DNA of 27,117 nt from CAZHTS01 sp964535315. Lineage in GTDB: Bacteria; Chloroflexota; Anaerolineae; Anaerolineales; Anaerolineaceae. The notes beneath the pieces are model-generated. The model did not search any database. It saw only the letters and a list, made by a program, of their open reading frames with translations, and was not told the DNA's origin. A program made the position numbers and the translations under genes. Position 1 is the first letter of the stretch, and each line of letters begins with the position of its first letter. The stretch spans positions 1 to 27,117 of the forward strand of contig CAZHTS010000061.1 in NCBI GenBank assembly GCA_964535315.1, written 5' to 3'. Shown here one piece after another: positions 24,503-27,117 of the stretch.

Positions 24503-25459
24503 TTAACCCGGTCGCTGTTCGCGCTGGATGCGCGCACGGCGCCGGCGCAAATAACGCTCCCGCAAGGCGTCCACATTGACCACCAGGCTGGCGGCGGCAA
24601 ACAGCATACGGTTGCGCTCCTGCAAGGCAATCGGCGGATAGGCCCACAGGCTGCGCAGATAAGCCTTCAACGCCGGCCCCGGCAGACCGCCATCCAACAG
24701 ATAACGGGCGTTCATACGATGCGCCCCGGCCCATATCCGGCGCTGCAGATCGTGGAACAGGCGCTCCAACCGCGGCTGGCGCGGCATCCAGTCCACGATG
24801 GCGTAGGCTTCCTGCCCAAACGCCCGCGCCTGGGCAATGTTCTTGGCCCCGGCGTGATAACGCGCCGCCGACCAGGTCTGGTCGACGTAACGGATGGGCG
24901 CCACCTGGGCCATACGCAGCCAGAGGTGATGATCCAGCAGCAGGTGAAAGTTGAGATCGAGCAGGCCGGCCTGTTCCAACGCCGCCCGGCGCATGAACAC
25001 GGCCGGCTGCCCGATGATTTGAAACTGCATCAGTTCGGCCAGCCCCCAATCGCCGTAACGCAGGACGTTGATCGTCTCGCCCGCCCCGTCGATGGCCAGC
25101 ATATTGGCGAACACCATACCGGCCTGTGGGTTGGCCTGCAGGGCCGCCACCGCCGCCGTCACCGTCCCGGGTAGATACAGATCGTCCGAGTTCAGCCAGG
25201 CCACGATCTCGCCCCGGCAGCGCGCCAGTCCCTTGTTAATGGCCTCCGCCTGCCCGCCGTCGCGCTCAGACACCCACCACGCCAACCGGTGCGCGTAGCG
25301 CTCGATGATCGCCACACTGCCATCGCTCGAAGCGCCGTCCACCACCAGATACTCGATGGCCGGATAATCCTGCTCCAGCACCGAGCGCAGCGTCTGCTCC
25401 AGGAACGCAGCCTGGTTATAGGACGGGGTAACAATCGAGACGAGCGGCGTGGCGGGCAT
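24503..25459 (-). CDS. Family 2 glycosyltransferase (copy A)
   Basis: 318 residues. PLVSIVTPSYNQAAFLEQT opens the GT-A domain, followed by VVDGASSDGS (39-48), GGQAEAINKGLAR (68-80) and NSDD (90-93). The N-terminal 130 residues run parallel to copy B, while the second half differs (FHLLLDHHLWLRMAQVAPI, then an added C-terminal helical region rich in Arg, RYLRRRRARIQREQ), suggesting another acceptor. No TM segment is obvious. It lies 9 bases after the DUF115-like gene and is probably co-transcribed with it. Likely part of cell-surface polysaccharide or glycoprotein synthesis; the sugar is unknown. Confidence 0.92.
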   Translation of the reverse strand: MPATPLVSIVTPSYNQAAFLEQTLRSVLEQDYPAIEYLVVDGASSDGSVAIIERYAHRLAWWVSERDGGQAEAINKGLARCRGEIVAWLNSDDLYLPGTVTAAVAALQANPQAGMVFANMLAIDGAGETINVLRYGDWGLAELMQFQIIGQPAVFMRRAALEQAGLLDLNFHLLLDHHLWLRMAQVAPIRYVDQTWSAARYHAGAKNIAQARAFGQEAYAIVDWMPRQPRLERLFHDLQRRIWAGAHRMNARYLLDGGLPGPALKAYLRSLWAYPPIALQERNRMLFAAASLVVNVDALRERYLRRRRARIQREQRPG

Positions 25460-25468
25460 ACGGATTCG

Positions 25469-26284
25469 CTAAAACAAACTGTCGTAAGCAATCTTGGGAA
25501 ACACGGTCAGCTTGCCGCCCACGGTGGCGTCGATCACCTTGCGCCCGGCAGCGGCGTACGCCTCACGCGCCATACAGTACGAACGCTCCGACGTGTCCAG
25601 GTCGGGCAGTTGCCAGCGGAAGCCCTTGCCAAAGTAGCCCGGCGAGAAGTGGTTGGGGTCGTCGCCCTCCGAGACTACCGTCGTGTTGGGCTTGCCCTGG
25701 GTGACGAAGTTGTGATCCACGCCGATCAGCACCGCCTCTTGAAAGCCCAGGAAGAAGGCCAGTTGCAGCGCCACGTAGGTGACGGTCGCCCCTTCCCACA
25801 GCCGGCCGCGCACATCGCGGGCAAACTTCGGCCCGGTGTAGGTGGTATAGAGGAAGTGCACGTGCTCGGCCGGCGGCTCCATCCAACGATGCGCCCGCCA
25901 GGAGAGGAAGAGCGGCATGTTGAGCTTTTGAAAGTCGGCAGCGCATTGTTCGATCACCAGGTCGTTGATCGAAAGGAAGTAGCTGGTCTCGAAGCCCAGT
26001 TCGGGGAACATCAGGTAAAAACGGTTCATCCCGATGGTGTATTCGTTGCGCAGCCGGCTCAGGTCGGTGTTGCGCAGGCTGGGGCCGTTGCCGATGATAA
26101 AACAGCGCTCGCCGCGGCGGGTATCCCGCAGGGCCGCCAGGCGGCGCACGCTCTCGCGCCGCCAGGGGTGAAAGGTCGCCGCGGGCCACTGCTGCGCCCG
26201 CCCCCACCCGTCGCGCGTCTCGCGCGCCAGGTCGAGCAGCGGCGCAGGCAGAATCTGCTTGAGGGTCTGTTTGAGCGCGCTCAT
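25469..26284 (-). CDS. DUF115/MptE-like (sialyltransferase-like) putative glycosyltransferase
   Basis: 271 residues. CFIIGNGPSLRNTDLSRL (61-78), EYTIGMNRFYLMFPE (81-95), TSYFLSINDLVIEQ and AVLIGVDHNF are the typical blocks of the DUF115/6-hydroxymethylpterin-pyrophosphokinase MptE-like family, whose surface-glycan members include motility-associated and sialyltransferase-like enzymes. The ordinary pterin pathway is unlikely here, because the neighbours are all glycan genes and an SDR. The start overlaps the SDR stop (ATGA). There is no signal peptide or TM segment. Its role may be to add a nine-carbon or other modified sugar, but this is inference. Confidence 0.78.
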   Translation of the reverse strand: MSALKQTLKQILPAPLLDLARETRDGWGRAQQWPAATFHPWRRESVRRLAALRDTRRGERCFIIGNGPSLRNTDLSRLRNEYTIGMNRFYLMFPELGFETSYFLSINDLVIEQCAADFQKLNMPLFLSWRAHRWMEPPAEHVHFLYTTYTGPKFARDVRGRLWEGATVTYVALQLAFFLGFQEAVLIGVDHNFVTQGKPNTTVVSEGDDPNHFSPGYFGKGFRWQLPDLDTSERSYCMAREAYAAAGRKVIDATVGGKLTVFPKIAYDSLF

Positions 26285-27045
26285 TCGGTGCTCAAACGCG
26301 CCGTGGCGCCGCCGTCGACGATCAACGCCTGCCCGGTCATAAACGAAGACTGGGTCGAATCGGCCAGGAAGTAAATTGCCCGGGCAATCTCCTCCGGCCG
26401 TCCGATGCGCCCGTTGACCGTCTTGCGCGCCAGGTTCTCCAGGCGGTCGACCATCGTCTCACCGCCCAGGTGACCGCGCCCCAAACCGGAACGCAGCATG
26501 GGGGTGTCCACCGCGCCCGGCAGGATGGCATTGACGCGAATGTTATCGCCGGCAAATTCGATGGCCATGGCTCGCGTCAGCGCCAGCAGCCCGCCCTTGC
26601 TGGCGGCGTAGGACGAGATGTTGGCCGAGGTGGCCACAGCGTGCACCGACGAGACGTTAACGATCGCCCCACCGCCGCCGGCCTTGAGCAGTGGATGCGC
26701 CAGCCGCGCGCCCAGAAAGACCGAGCGCAGGTTCGAGGCCATCACCGCGTCCCATTCTTCCACCGTCGTTTCGAGCAGTGGCTTGGAAATCTGCAAAGCG
26801 GCGTTGTTGACCACCGCATCGAGCGAGTCGGTAAAAGCGTGCGCCCGGTCATAGATGGCCTGCAAATCGGCCGGGTCAGAAATATCCGCCTGGATGTACA
26901 GACCGTTGGCCGGGAAAGCTTCGCCAAACGCATTCCGGTCGACGCCAATCACCCGCCAACCGGCATCGGCAAACAGCTGCACTGTGGCGCGGCCAATCCC
27001 CCCGGCCGCGCCGGTGATCAACAAAGTATGCGTCTTGTTTTCCAT
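26281..27045 (-). CDS. Short-chain dehydrogenase/reductase
   Basis: 254 residues, classical SDR. TGAAGGIG (11-18) binds the cofactor, Asp36 at the end of strand 2 suggests NAD(H), NNA at 80-82, Asn105, Ser133, Tyr146 and Lys150 form the catalytic tetrad. The C-terminal strand reads GQALIVDGGATARL. AAGGAA lies before the ATG. Upstream only 72 bases are visible, without a clear promoter. It is the first visible gene of the glycosylation cluster and overlaps the next by 4 bases, so it may modify a sugar nucleotide; but the SDR family is too broad to fix a substrate, and a fatty-acid or other ketone reductase is possible. Confidence 0.93.
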   Translation of the reverse strand: MENKTHTLLITGAAGGIGRATVQLFADAGWRVIGVDRNAFGEAFPANGLYIQADISDPADLQAIYDRAHAFTDSLDAVVNNAALQISKPLLETTVEEWDAVMASNLRSVFLGARLAHPLLKAGGGGAIVNVSSVHAVATSANISSYAASKGGLLALTRAMAIEFAGDNIRVNAILPGAVDTPMLRSGLGRGHLGGETMVDRLENLARKTVNGRIGRPEEIARAIYFLADSTQSSFMTGQALIVDGGATARLSTE

Positions 27046-27117
27046 CGTTTGTTCCTTTCAGGTCAGATTCAGACATCACAGAATGTTTTCGACAACCAGA
27101 GTCCCCCCTCAACCCTC

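Noticed and set aside
1..27117. CRISPR arrays, tRNA or rRNA genes, insertion sequences, phage or toxin-antitoxin genes
   Set aside because: I saw no regular repeat-spacer units, tRNA-like cloverleaf, transposase motif or phage structural motif by reading both strands; a tRNA scan would settle the tRNA point.

Overview
The window looks like one contig stretch from a GC-rich bacterium, most likely a member of the Chloroflexota (Anaerolineae-like). This is inference from gene content: a giant multi-GAF histidine kinase, a PATAN/DUF4388 protein paired with a small GTPase, an isolated XPB-N-like domain protein, lipoproteins, and no outer-membrane genes. There is no rRNA or other taxonomic marker. 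Three runs of exactly 100 N (1269-1368, 4407-4506, 9693-9792) are fixed-size assembly placeholders. Each lies inside a gene and breaks its frame.

Layout. (1) 1-1587, minus strand: a thiamine operon with a good promoter (TTGACA-17-TATACT), a TPP riboswitch, an attenuator, thiamine pyrophosphokinase (split by a gap) and a thiamine-binding lipoprotein running off the left edge. (2) 1592-10307, minus: a signalling operon of REC/degenerate-GGDEF regulator, a giant sensor kinase (one TM, about ten GAF domains, PAS, HisKA, HATPase), a CheY-like regulator, and an alpha/beta hydrolase whose nucleophile serine is glycine. (3) 10523-14675, minus: a second signalling operon with a near-consensus promoter (TTGACG-17-TATAAT): DUF4388/PATAN plus winged helix, Ras-like GTPase, a paralogous but intact alpha/beta hydrolase, a V4R-like protein and a left-handed beta-helix protein. 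(4) 14848-17717, plus: an XPB-N-like protein and glycine C-acetyltransferase, followed by strong hairpins at a convergent junction. (5) 17892-20418, minus: a small Cys-rich protein, a PQQ-type sugar dehydrogenase lipoprotein and a TspO/MBR-like membrane protein. (6) 20542-27045, minus: a glycosylation cluster of SDR, DUF115/MptE-like protein, GT2, GT39-like, GT39-like and GT2, arranged as a mirror-image duplicated pair.

The most interesting part is regions 2 and 3 together. A kinase with many ligand-sensing domains sits next to a GTPase module resembling actinobacterial conservons, and each operon carries one copy of the same hydrolase, one with and one without its nucleophile. A shared sensory circuit is a reasonable hypothesis, but the sequence shows only adjacency and paralogy. 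No tRNA, rRNA, CRISPR array, transposase or phage gene was seen.
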